DNA of 6,837 bases, from contig CAVDLN010000095.1 in the NCBI GenBank assembly GCA_963609805.1, forward strand, positions 1-6,837, given 5' to 3'. Within the stretch, counting starts at the first letter, position 1. Each line of letters starts with the position of its first letter. The position numbers and the translations under genes are program-made. This DNA comes from CAMEON01 sp963609805 (GTDB lineage: Bacteria > Bacillota > Clostridia > Oscillospirales > CAG-272). The notes under the pieces are model-generated. The model saw only the letters and a program-made list of their open reading frames with translations. It ran no database searches and was not told the DNA's origin. This document shows positions 1 to 5,780 of this stretch, piece by piece.

Positions 1-1
1 C

Positions 2-328
2 ATCACGCAGCGTGAGGTCATCCGCCTTCGCCTGAGCCTTGATGCGGCAGCGGCCTTTTGCCGAGCCGAAACGGATGCCGGACGACGCTGCCCGCCTGTC
101 ACGGTGTTTTTGCATTTCCCGCCGGTCTGGGCCGATTTCGTTTGCCGTGAGATTGTGGATACACTGCACGAATACGGAATACGCACATGCCTGTTCGGTC
201 ATATACACGGGATGTACAATGTTCCCCGCTGCTTCAATTTTGAGGGAATCACCATGAAACTGTGTTCCTCGGATTTTCTCAATTTTACACTTTTGCCTCT
301 GCCGCCTGTTGATGACTGTACAGAGTAG
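2..328 (+). CDS. Metallophosphoesterase, C-terminal part (5' end outside window)
   Basis: The reading frame is open from base 2 and ends at TAG 326-328, giving the last 108 residues of a protein that starts upstream. Visible motifs are VFLHFPP (His38 of the fragment) and LFGHIHG (His67 and His69), the usual order of the last metal-binding histidines in calcineurin-like phosphoesterases. The preceding ITQREVIRLRLSLDAA resembles the 'NREAQRLELSL' stretch I recall in the predicted phosphohydrolase group COG1768, proteins of about 230-240 residues found in Clostridia. If so, a little under half the protein is here. Such enzymes are cytosolic and use two metal ions to hydrolyse phosphoesters; the substrate of this group is not known to me. 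No terminator is evident before the tig promoter 80 bp downstream. Family assignment is firm for the fold and moderate for the subgroup. Confidence 0.85.
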   Translation: MTQREVIRLRLSLDAAAAFCRAETDAGRRCPPVTVFLHFPPVWADFVCREIVDTLHEYGIRTCLFGHIHGMYNVPRCFNFEGITMKLCSSDFLNFTLLPLPPVDDCTE

Positions 329-407
329 AGACACTTTTCACAAAGCACGTCGCTCCGTTCCACATTACATTCGGCAGCATGACGGAATGAAAAATTTTGA
401 AAGTCTA

Positions 408-436
408 TTGACAATCCGCCGCAAAAAAGGTAAAAT
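408..436 (+). promoter_or_regulatory. Sigma-A promoter of the tig-clpP-clpX operon
   Basis: A perfect -35 hexamer TTGACA (408-413) and a -10 hexamer TAAAAT (431-436, one mismatch to TATAAT) are separated by exactly 17 bp. The expected transcription start is near 442-445, leaving a leader of about 50 nt before tig. No CtsR-type tandem heptad (GGTCAAA repeats) or CIRCE inverted repeat (TTAGCACTC-N9-GAGTGCTAA) is seen near it, so stress control of this operon is not evident from the sequence. Confidence 0.85.
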
Positions 437-475
437 ATGCTTTGAATGCAAAAAAGGACTCTCTCCGCAAAAAGA

Positions 476-480
476 AAGGA
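476..480 (+). promoter_or_regulatory. Shine-Dalgarno site of tig
   Basis: AAGGA lies 3 nt before ATG 484 and 12 nt before ATG 493. If the site is aligned to the full AAGGAGG consensus, its end would fall at 482, leaving 1 nt to ATG 484 and 10 nt to ATG 493. Spacing therefore favours 493. A TTG at 442 lies at or before the expected transcription start and is unlikely to be used. Confidence 0.6.
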
Positions 481-492
481 ATCATGACAGAC

Positions 493-1803
493 ATGACGCT
501 GATTAAATCTGAAAGAACCGAAAACAGCACCGTAGAACTTGAGTTTTCGGTGGACAAGGAGACTTTTGACAAGGAAGTCAACAATGTATACCACAAGCAG
601 GCAGCCAATATTACCGTGCCCGGCTTCCGTAAGGGAAAGGCTCCCCGTTCCATCATCGAGCGTATGTACGGCAAGGGCGTGTTCTATGAAGACGCCGCAA
701 ACAACCTGCTTCCCGATGCATACGAGAAGGCACTGAAGGCTTCCGAACCCGCTGTTGAGCCTGTCGGACGCGCTGAATTCGACATCAAGTCCATTGATGA
801 AAACGGCATCGTGTTTACTGCCGTCGTTCCGGTTAAGCCCGCCGTCGCCATCGAAGGGTATATGGGCATTGAGGCAGCGAAGAACGTTGAAGATGTGACA
901 GACCTTGAAATTGAGAACGAGCTGAAGATTGTGCAGGAGCAAAACTCCCGTGAAATCGATGTAACCGATGCACCTGCCGCAATCGGCAACACGGTGGTTA
1001 TTGATTTTAAAGGAAGCATTGACGGTGTGCCTTTTGCCGGCGGCGACGGCAAGGATTATCACCTGAAGCTCGGTTCCGGGAGCTTTATTCCCGGCTTCGA
1101 GGATCAGATTGTCGGTCATTCCATTGGGGATGAGTTCGATGTTCAGGTTACCTTCCCGGAGAATTATCACGCAAGTGAGCTTGCCGGAAAGGCTGCCGTG
1201 TTCGCAGTGAAGCTGAATGCGATTCAGAATATCGAGCTGCCGGCGCTGGATGATGATTTTGCCAAGGATGTTTCGGAGTTCGATTCCATGGATGCCTACA
1301 AAGCCGACATCAAGGCAAAGATTGCAAAGCGCCATGAGGATGCCGCAGAGTCCGTTTTTGAGGAAGCCATCATCAAAGCCTTAAATGAAAAACTGGGCGG
1401 CGAACCCGTTCCCGCCGCCATGTTCGATGCAGAGGTTGAAAACCTGGTGCGCGATTACGACAACCGTCTGCGGATGCAGGGCCTCGATTTGAACACCTAC
1501 CTCAAGTACACCGGAACGACGCTGGATCAGATGCGTGAGCAGGTTCGCCCGCAGGCAGAAAGCTATGTTAAAACCAGACTGGCTCTGGAGAAAATTGCCG
1601 AGCTGGAAAACATTGCGATAAGCGATGAGGAAATCGAGGCAGAGTACGCATCGCTGGCAGAGAAGTACAAGATGGAGGCCGACAAGGTCAAGGCCATGAT
1701 TCCCGCCGAGTCACTGGTTGAAGACCTGAAGGTAAAGAAGGCCATGGATTTGGTCAAGGCAAATGCAGTAGCACCTACCGCTGCGGCCTCCGACGCCGAA
1801 TAA
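493..1803 (+). CDS. tig: Trigger factor, ribosome-associated chaperone and peptidyl-prolyl isomerase
   Basis: Trigger factor binds next to the ribosome exit tunnel and shelters nascent chains; its middle domain is an FKBP-type prolyl isomerase. The 436-residue length is typical. The N-terminal ribosome-binding domain carries the signature loop GFRKGKAP at residues 44-51. The FKBP domain runs about 164-245 (GNTVVIDFKGSIDG ... GSGSFIPGFEDQIVG). The rest, about 250-425, is the charged helical substrate-binding arm, opening with LPALDDDFAKDVSEF. The Ala-rich end (ANAVAPTAAASDAE) looks like a disordered tail. I chose ATG 493 over in-frame ATG 484 because of Shine-Dalgarno spacing and because trigger factors I recall from Clostridia begin close to MTLIKSE; 484 would add three residues. 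It is the first gene of the operon with clpP and clpX, 145 bp upstream of clpP. The product is certain; the start is less so. Confidence 0.97.
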   Translation: MTLIKSERTENSTVELEFSVDKETFDKEVNNVYHKQAANITVPGFRKGKAPRSIIERMYGKGVFYEDAANNLLPDAYEKALKASEPAVEPVGRAEFDIKSIDENGIVFTAVVPVKPAVAIEGYMGIEAAKNVEDVTDLEIENELKIVQEQNSREIDVTDAPAAIGNTVVIDFKGSIDGVPFAGGDGKDYHLKLGSGSFIPGFEDQIVGHSIGDEFDVQVTFPENYHASELAGKAAVFAVKLNAIQNIELPALDDDFAKDVSEFDSMDAYKADIKAKIAKRHEDAAESVFEEAIIKALNEKLGGEPVPAAMFDAEVENLVRDYDNRLRMQGLDLNTYLKYTGTTLDQMREQVRPQAESYVKTRLALEKIAELENIAISDEEIEAEYASLAEKYKMEADKVKAMIPAESLVEDLKVKKAMDLVKANAVAPTAAASDAE

Positions 1804-1833
1804 ATCAGCATCGTTTTATATTCAAAACCCGTT

Positions 1834-1868
1834 TTGCCACGACCGCCGGTTTCCTGTGGTCGTGGCAA
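1834..1868 (+). other. Perfect 11-bp hairpin between tig and clpP
   Basis: TTGCCACGACC (1834-1844) and GGTCGTGGCAA (1858-1868) are exact reverse complements around a 13-nt loop. The stem is GC-rich and should be stable in RNA. The + strand downstream reads TCCTATAAAAG, with no U-tract, so it is not a standard intrinsic terminator for tig. It may be a partial terminator, a processing or 3'-stability element that sets the tig to clpP ratio, or a protein site on DNA. The structure is seen directly; the role is inference. Confidence 0.6.
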
Positions 1869-1948
1869 TCCTATAAAAGAGGACTGTTTGCTCCCGACAT
1901 CTTCGGATATCCACCATTACACATACACAAAGAAAGAAGGTTTTGTCT

Positions 1949-2569
1949 ATGCTGACCGATTCCCGTTCTTCCTTCAGTACAAGAGATGCTCTCGTTCCTA
2001 TGGTCATCGAACAAACCGGCCGTGGGGAGCGTTCCTATGATATTTTTTCGCGACTTTTAAACGATCGGATTATTTTTCTGTCTGACGAGGTAAATGACAC
2101 TACCGCCTCACTGGTAGTTGCACAGATGCTCTTCCTGGAAGCGCAGGATCCTGACAAGGACATTTCCTTCTATATCAACAGCCCCGGCGGATCCGTAACC
2201 GCAGGCATGGCCATTTATGACACCATGCAGTTTATCAAGTGCGACGTATCCACAATCTGCATCGGCATGGCTGCGTCCATGGGTGCATTTCTGCTTGCAT
2301 CGGGAGCTCCCGGAAAACGTTTTGCCCTGCCGCACAGTGAGATCATGATTCACCAGCCGCTCGGCGGTGCACAGGGACAGGCCTCGGATATCAAAATTCG
2401 CGCGGAACTGATTCTCCGTACGCGTGATATGCTCAACCGCATTTTGTCCGAACGAACAGGAAAGCCCATCGAGACAATTGAAAAGGATACGGATCGGGAT
2501 AACTTCATGACGGCTGAACAGGCGTTGGACTACGGACTTATTGACCGAATTATTGCCAAGCGGGAGTGA
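1949..2569 (+). CDS. clpP: ATP-dependent Clp protease proteolytic subunit ClpP
   Basis: ClpP is a cytosolic serine peptidase that forms a two-ring, 14-subunit chamber and degrades proteins fed in by an AAA+ unfoldase, here most likely ClpX encoded just downstream. The 206-residue protein has the catalytic triad Ser110 (GMAASMGAF), His135 (EIMIHQPLGG) and Asp184 (DTDRDNF), plus the YINSPGGS oxyanion region at 75-82. The spacing of the triad equals that of E. coli mature Ser97/His122/Asp171. The start is ATG 1949, with GAAGG at 1936-1940 placed 8 nt upstream; a TTG at 1943 is too close to that site. The 13 residues before ALVPMVIEQT look like a propeptide removed by self-processing, as in E. 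coli. It ends 30 bp before clpX, implying co-transcription. No separate strong promoter is seen in the tig-clpP gap. Confidence 0.98.
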   Translation: MLTDSRSSFSTRDALVPMVIEQTGRGERSYDIFSRLLNDRIIFLSDEVNDTTASLVVAQMLFLEAQDPDKDISFYINSPGGSVTAGMAIYDTMQFIKCDVSTICIGMAASMGAFLLASGAPGKRFALPHSEIMIHQPLGGAQGQASDIKIRAELILRTRDMLNRILSERTGKPIETIEKDTDRDNFMTAEQALDYGLIDRIIAKRE

Positions 2570-2581
2570 TACCCACTGCGG

Positions 2582-2587
2582 AAAGGA
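2582..2587 (+). promoter_or_regulatory. Shine-Dalgarno site of clpX, unusually distant
   Basis: AAAGGA (2582-2587) is the only recognisable Shine-Dalgarno match before clpX, yet 12 nt separate it from ATG 2600, longer than the usual 5-9. No in-frame alternative start lies nearer. This could lower clpX translation relative to clpP. Confidence 0.5.
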
Positions 2588-2599
2588 CTTTGATACTTC

Positions 2600-4030
2600 A
2601 TGGCAACAAATAACAACCGAAAAGGTTCATCCGGCGACACGCCCCATTTCTGCTCCTTCTGCGGTCGAAGGGAGGATCAGGTTCAGTATCTGATTCCATC
2701 TGCGGACGGCAGCTATATCTGTGACATCTGCGTGGAGACGTGCCACGAAATGATTGCGGATGCTAAAGAGGAGGCAAGCACGTCCAGATACGGAAATCTG
2801 TCACTGGCTACCCTTCCCCGCCCTATGCAAATAAAAGAATCCCTGGATGAATACGTGATAGGGCAGGAAAAGGCTAAAATCGCACTCTCCGTAGCTGTAT
2901 ACAATCATTACAAGCGGATTCTGACCAGAAAAGAGACGGCAGGTCTGAAGAAAAGGCGCCGCGGCAACAGCAATACGGAAAAAAACGACAATCCCATATT
3001 GGAAGAACTGCAGGATGTGGAGATTCAGAAATCCAACATACTGCTGTTAGGGCCAACCGGAGTCGGGAAAACCTATCTCGCTCAAACGCTTGCCAAAACG
3101 CTGCGCGTCCCGTTTGCAATAGCGGATGCAACAACGCTGACAGAAGCCGGATACGTCGGAGAGGACGTGGAAAACATCCTGCTCCGCCTGATTCAGGCAG
3201 CGGACTACAACATTGATGTTGCGGAACGGGGCATCATTTATATTGATGAAATTGATAAAATTGCGCGGAAGAGCGAGAATCCTTCCATCACGCGCGATGT
3301 ATCCGGCGAGGGTGTCCAACAGGCTCTGCTGAAAATTCTGGAAGGAACGGTTTCCAATGTACCGCCGCAGGGCGGACGCAAGCATCCGAATCAGGAATTC
3401 ATTCGCATCAACACGGAAAATATTCTGTTTATCTGCGGCGGTGCTTTTGACGGCTTGAACAGAATCATCGAGAAACGTCAGGGCGGCTCCACCATCGGAT
3501 TCGGTGGGGATGTCAAATCCAAGACGGATACATCGATCGGAAACCTGTATGCACAGGTTCAGCCTCACGACATCGTCAAGTTCGGCTTGATTCCGGAGCT
3601 TGTCGGCCGTATTCCCGTGATCGCTACGCTGGACGATCTGGACAAGGACGCATTGGTCCGTATCCTCCGCGATCCAAAGAACGCCATCGTAAAGCAGTAC
3701 AGAAAGCTGTTCGGACTTGACCGCATACAGCTTTCGTTTGATGAGGATGCGCTGGAGGCAATTGCAGAGGAGGCGTTGGCCCGTAATACCGGGGCACGCG
3801 GACTGAGAGCCATCCTGGAACAGTATCTTATGAAGCTCATGTACGAATTGCCGAGTGACGAGACGGTTGAAAGCGTCACCATCACGCGCGATTACATACG
3901 CGGTGTCGGACAGCCGGTTATATCTCACCGCGCACCGGAACAGAACGCGTTGCAGGAGACTGACGCCGGACAAATGACACTTGAGAGTGCATTTGATAAT
4001 GCCGCGTCAGCAGACCAGCAGGAGAACTAA
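2600..4030 (+). CDS. clpX: ClpX, AAA+ unfoldase of the ClpXP protease
   Basis: ClpX is a hexameric ATPase that recognises tagged substrates, unfolds them and threads them into ClpP. All hallmarks are present: a four-cysteine zinc domain (Cys18, Cys21, Cys41, Cys44), Walker A GPTGVGKT (151-158), pore loop GYVGED (184-189), Walker B IIYIDEID (212-219), the RKH loop (260-262), the ClpP-docking IGF tripeptide (299-301) and the sensor-2 arginine in NTGARGLR (396-403). The IGF loop supports partnership with the adjacent ClpP. At 476 residues it is about 50 longer than E. coli or B. subtilis ClpX (roughly 420). The extra length is in a charged insertion between YNHYKR and Walker A (within 107-143, containing KKRRR) and in a C-terminal tail after about residue 440 rich in Gln, Glu, Asp and Ala. 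The ATG at 2600 has a weakly placed ribosome site, but MATNNNRKG is a plausible N-terminus. It is the last gene of its operon, followed by a terminator. Confidence 0.98.
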   Translation: MATNNNRKGSSGDTPHFCSFCGRREDQVQYLIPSADGSYICDICVETCHEMIADAKEEASTSRYGNLSLATLPRPMQIKESLDEYVIGQEKAKIALSVAVYNHYKRILTRKETAGLKKRRRGNSNTEKNDNPILEELQDVEIQKSNILLLGPTGVGKTYLAQTLAKTLRVPFAIADATTLTEAGYVGEDVENILLRLIQAADYNIDVAERGIIYIDEIDKIARKSENPSITRDVSGEGVQQALLKILEGTVSNVPPQGGRKHPNQEFIRINTENILFICGGAFDGLNRIIEKRQGGSTIGFGGDVKSKTDTSIGNLYAQVQPHDIVKFGLIPELVGRIPVIATLDDLDKDALVRILRDPKNAIVKQYRKLFGLDRIQLSFDEDALEAIAEEALARNTGARGLRAILEQYLMKLMYELPSDETVESVTITRDYIRGVGQPVISHRAPEQNALQETDAGQMTLESAFDNAASADQQEN

Positions 4031-4052
4031 ACATCTGCATCGACAAGTAGCA

Positions 4053-4088
4053 GGGAGCGGAGTTATTTCGCTCCCCGTTTTGCGTTTT
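4053..4088 (+). terminator. Rho-independent terminator after clpX
   Basis: GGGAGCG (4053-4059) pairs with CGCTCCC (4069-4075), and a further G·T and A-T pair can shorten the loop to about five bases. The tail CGTTTTGCGTTTT is T-rich though interrupted. It lies 23 bp past the clpX stop, the expected place for the operon's end. Confidence 0.85.
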
Positions 4089-4291
4089 GTCGGTCATCAA
4101 TCGCCCCGGTATCAGCGGTGCTACCCATGTAAGGAAGAAATTATTCAAAAGAGCAAACTATTTCTCAGTGATACTTCCGATGAATCTCTATGCCGCACTC
4201 CTACGGCTCCCCGGAATTCTCACTTTGGAATTTTTTTATAAATCCTTCGATTTTTTGCCCGTATTTGCAATGTGGAAATGCACCTTCACGC
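4089..4291 (+). other. Intergenic stretch with no recognised gene
   Basis: This is the promoter-distal part of the roughly 390-bp gap between clpX and uxaC. Short frames here lack a ribosome site, start inside the terminator, or run out of frame into uxaC, and none reads like a known protein. There is a T-run at 4229-4235 preceded by a weak 5-bp AATTC/GAATT stem, and a GTATTTGCAA element at 4261-4270 that recurs near uxaC. I see nothing else I can support. Confidence 0.6.
4261..4270 (+). repeat. GTATTTGCAA element, copy 1, upstream of uxaC promoter
   Basis: An exact 10-bp copy of this sequence occurs at 4380-4389, and a shorter form, GTATTGCA, at 4341-4348. The three copies bracket the uxaC promoter, so they are candidate binding sites of a uronate-responsive repressor. 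The matches are visible; regulatory function is inferred, and chance repetition in AT-rich DNA is not excluded. Confidence 0.35.
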
Positions 4292-4320
4292 TTTACATTT
4301 TGTATCGAATGTGCTATACT
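4292..4320 (+). promoter_or_regulatory. Sigma-A promoter of the uxaC-uxuA operon
   Basis: TTTACA (4292-4297) and TATACT (4315-4320) are 17 bp apart, each with one mismatch to consensus, and TG at 4312-4313 provides an extended -10. Transcription should start near 4326-4328, giving a leader of about 95 nt. So strong a core promoter in front of catabolic genes suggests control by a repressor rather than an activator. Confidence 0.85.
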
Positions 4321-4336
4321 ATATGTGTAGGAAGCT

Positions 4337-4374
4337 GCCAGTATTGCATATTGAATACATGGCTGCATGATGCA
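4337..4374 (+). promoter_or_regulatory. Inverted repeats in the uxaC leader, candidate operator
   Basis: GTATT (4341-4345) and AATAC (4354-4358) form an inverted repeat with an 8-bp spacer; GCCA (4337-4340) and TGGC (4360-4363) extend it with one bulged A. Directly after it, TGCAT-G-ATGCA (4364-4374) is a second perfect palindrome. They begin about 10 bp downstream of the predicted start site, where a repressor would block transcription. Uronate operons in Firmicutes are often controlled by GntR- or LacI-family repressors, but no known operator consensus is recognised here. Confidence 0.35.
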
Positions 4375-4379
4375 TCGCA

Positions 4380-4389
4380 GTATTTGCAA
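4380..4389 (+). repeat. GTATTTGCAA element, copy 2, in uxaC leader
   Basis: Identical to the element at 4261-4270 and 119 bp downstream of it, on the other side of the promoter. It lies 32 bp before the uxaC start codon. Confidence 0.35.
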
Positions 4390-4421
4390 ACTTTTCCGTG
4401 CGGCTTCCGGAAAGGGGAAAA

Positions 4422-5765
4422 ATGGCAAGTGAGCGAAAGCCTTTTTTCAGCGATAAGATACTCCTGTCCTCGGACGAAGCCGTTCGGCTGTATAATTCCG
4501 TACAGAAGCTGCCGATTGTTGACTATCACTGTCACCTGAACGCACGCGATATTGCGGAAAACCGTTCCTTTCCCAACCTTGGTGAACTTTGGCTCGGGGG
4601 AGACCACTATAAGTGGCGTGCAATGCGCCTGTGCGGTGTAGAGGAGCAGTACATAACCGGAAATGCCGACTACTACGAGAAATACCTTCGCTACGCAGAA
4701 ATATTTCCGCACCTGTGCGGGAACCCGCTGTATTATTGGACACAGATGGAACTATCCCTGCTTTTCGGCATCCAAATACCGTTTGGTCCCGATACGGCGA
4801 AAGAAATTTGGGATACCGCCAATCAAATGCTGTCCGGTATGCGGGTACGTGACATTCTGACACGCTTTCGTGTCTGCTATATTGCCACAACCGATGACCC
4901 GACATCGGTGCTGACATGGCATGGCGTGTTCGGCAGCACGACCGTTGCGCCAACCTTCCGCCCCGACAGAATGCTGGCTTTGGACGCAGCCGCTCTCGGA
5001 GAACTCGCCGCAGCAGCGGATATTGATACAGGCTCGCTGGACGGCTTCAAGCAGGCCCTGATAAAAAGGCTGGATTACTTTGTATCCCACGGCTGCCGTA
5101 TAGCGGATCACGGCATGGATTTTCTTCCCGCCGAGGATTGCGGTGTCCCAAAAGCCGAGAAGCTGTATGCGCAGAGGGATACACTTACGGAAAGCGAACG
5201 GGACCAATTGTTTTCACACCTGCTTTCCTTCATGGCAGGCGAATACGCACGGCGCAGTATGGTCATGCAGCTGCATTTCGGAACCTTCCGCAACGTAAAT
5301 ACGGCTGAATTTGCCTGCGTCGGACGAGATGCGGGATATGACATTATGAGAGGGCAAGCGGATATCGATCGTCTGGCACACTTCTTTGACGGACTGAACT
5401 CGCGTGGCGCGATGCCTCGAACCGTTCTGTACAGCCTGAATCCGACCGACGTTCCCGCCTTGGCCGCACTGACCGGTGCTTTCCCGCGTGCCCGTGTAGG
5501 CGCCGCGTGGTGGTTCAATGATACCTTGATCGGAATCCGGCGTCAATTGGAAACGATTTCGGAATATTCCGTCCTGGGCACCTCACTGGGAATGCTGACC
5601 GACAGCCGCTCCTTTGCAAGTTATGCCCGATTCGACTTTTTCCGCCGAATTCTGTCCGACATGATCGGCAGTATGGTATCGCGCGGCGAGTATGCTCCGC
5701 AGCACGCGGATATACTCATGCAAAATATATGCTACAGGAATGTTGTTGATTTCCTGCAAATTTGA
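4422..5765 (+). CDS. uxaC: Uronate isomerase (glucuronate/galacturonate isomerase)
   Basis: UxaC interconverts D-glucuronate with D-fructuronate and D-galacturonate with D-tagaturonate, the first cytosolic step of hexuronate breakdown. It belongs to the amidohydrolase superfamily. The 447-residue protein matches the E. coli enzyme (about 470) along its length by recall: the metal-binding YHCHLN (His36, His38), GDHYKWRAMR (60-69), GNPLYYWTQMEL (100-111), TTDDP (156-160), the SDHALD-like ADHGMD (228-233), QLHFG (283-287), WWFND (363-367) and LTDSRSF (392-398). All key blocks are present, so it should be active. The start is ATG 4422 with AAAGGGG (4411-4417) 4 nt upstream; a GTG at 4398 would lie upstream of that site and adds residues unlike the family. 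It has its own promoter and a long leader, and uxuA follows 15 bp after the stop. Confidence 0.97.
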   Translation: MASERKPFFSDKILLSSDEAVRLYNSVQKLPIVDYHCHLNARDIAENRSFPNLGELWLGGDHYKWRAMRLCGVEEQYITGNADYYEKYLRYAEIFPHLCGNPLYYWTQMELSLLFGIQIPFGPDTAKEIWDTANQMLSGMRVRDILTRFRVCYIATTDDPTSVLTWHGVFGSTTVAPTFRPDRMLALDAAALGELAAAADIDTGSLDGFKQALIKRLDYFVSHGCRIADHGMDFLPAEDCGVPKAEKLYAQRDTLTESERDQLFSHLLSFMAGEYARRSMVMQLHFGTFRNVNTAEFACVGRDAGYDIMRGQADIDRLAHFFDGLNSRGAMPRTVLYSLNPTDVPALAALTGAFPRARVGAAWWFNDTLIGIRRQLETISEYSVLGTSLGMLTDSRSFASYARFDFFRRILSDMIGSMVSRGEYAPQHADILMQNICYRNVVDFLQI

Positions 5766-5773
5766 AAGGGGGG
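5766..5773 (+). promoter_or_regulatory. Shine-Dalgarno site deciding the TTG start of uxuA
   Basis: AAGGGGGG (5766-5773) begins right after the uxaC stop codon. It is 7 nt from TTG 5781, an ideal distance, but 13 nt from the next in-frame ATG 5787. This favours the TTG start. Confidence 0.7.
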
Positions 5774-5780
5774 ATTTCAC

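Noticed and set aside
371..390. CATTC...GAATG inverted repeat upstream of tig as a terminator for the phosphoesterase gene
   Set aside because: The 5-bp stem is interrupted by a mismatch and is followed by AAAAATTTTG rather than a U-tract.
199..1335. A 378-codon open frame on the - strand across the tig gene
   Set aside because: It lies antisense to a certain trigger factor gene, its translation has no recognisable domain, and such frames follow from codon use of the real gene.
1849..1877. Possible clpP promoter with TATAAA at 1872-1877
   Set aside because: The -35 position 17 bp upstream reads GTTTCC, a poor match, and it overlaps the hairpin; no CtsR heptads accompany it.
3047..3973. A 308-codon open frame on the - strand across clpX
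   Set aside because: It mirrors the conserved ClpX coding frame, has no family resemblance and no promoter or ribosome site that I can support.
4213..4235. AATTC/GAATT stem followed by seven T as a second terminator
   Set aside because: The stem is only five AT-rich pairs, too weak for a convincing terminator; the GG-AATT element is also a plain direct repeat.
4271..4284. Catabolite-control (cre) site near the uxaC promoter
   Set aside because: TGTGGAAATGCACC lacks the central CG and several other consensus bases of TGWNANCGNTNWCA.
4087..4539. A 150-codon + strand frame between clpX and uxaC
   Set aside because: It begins with TTG inside the clpX terminator tail, lacks a ribosome site and overlaps about 120 bp of uxaC out of frame.
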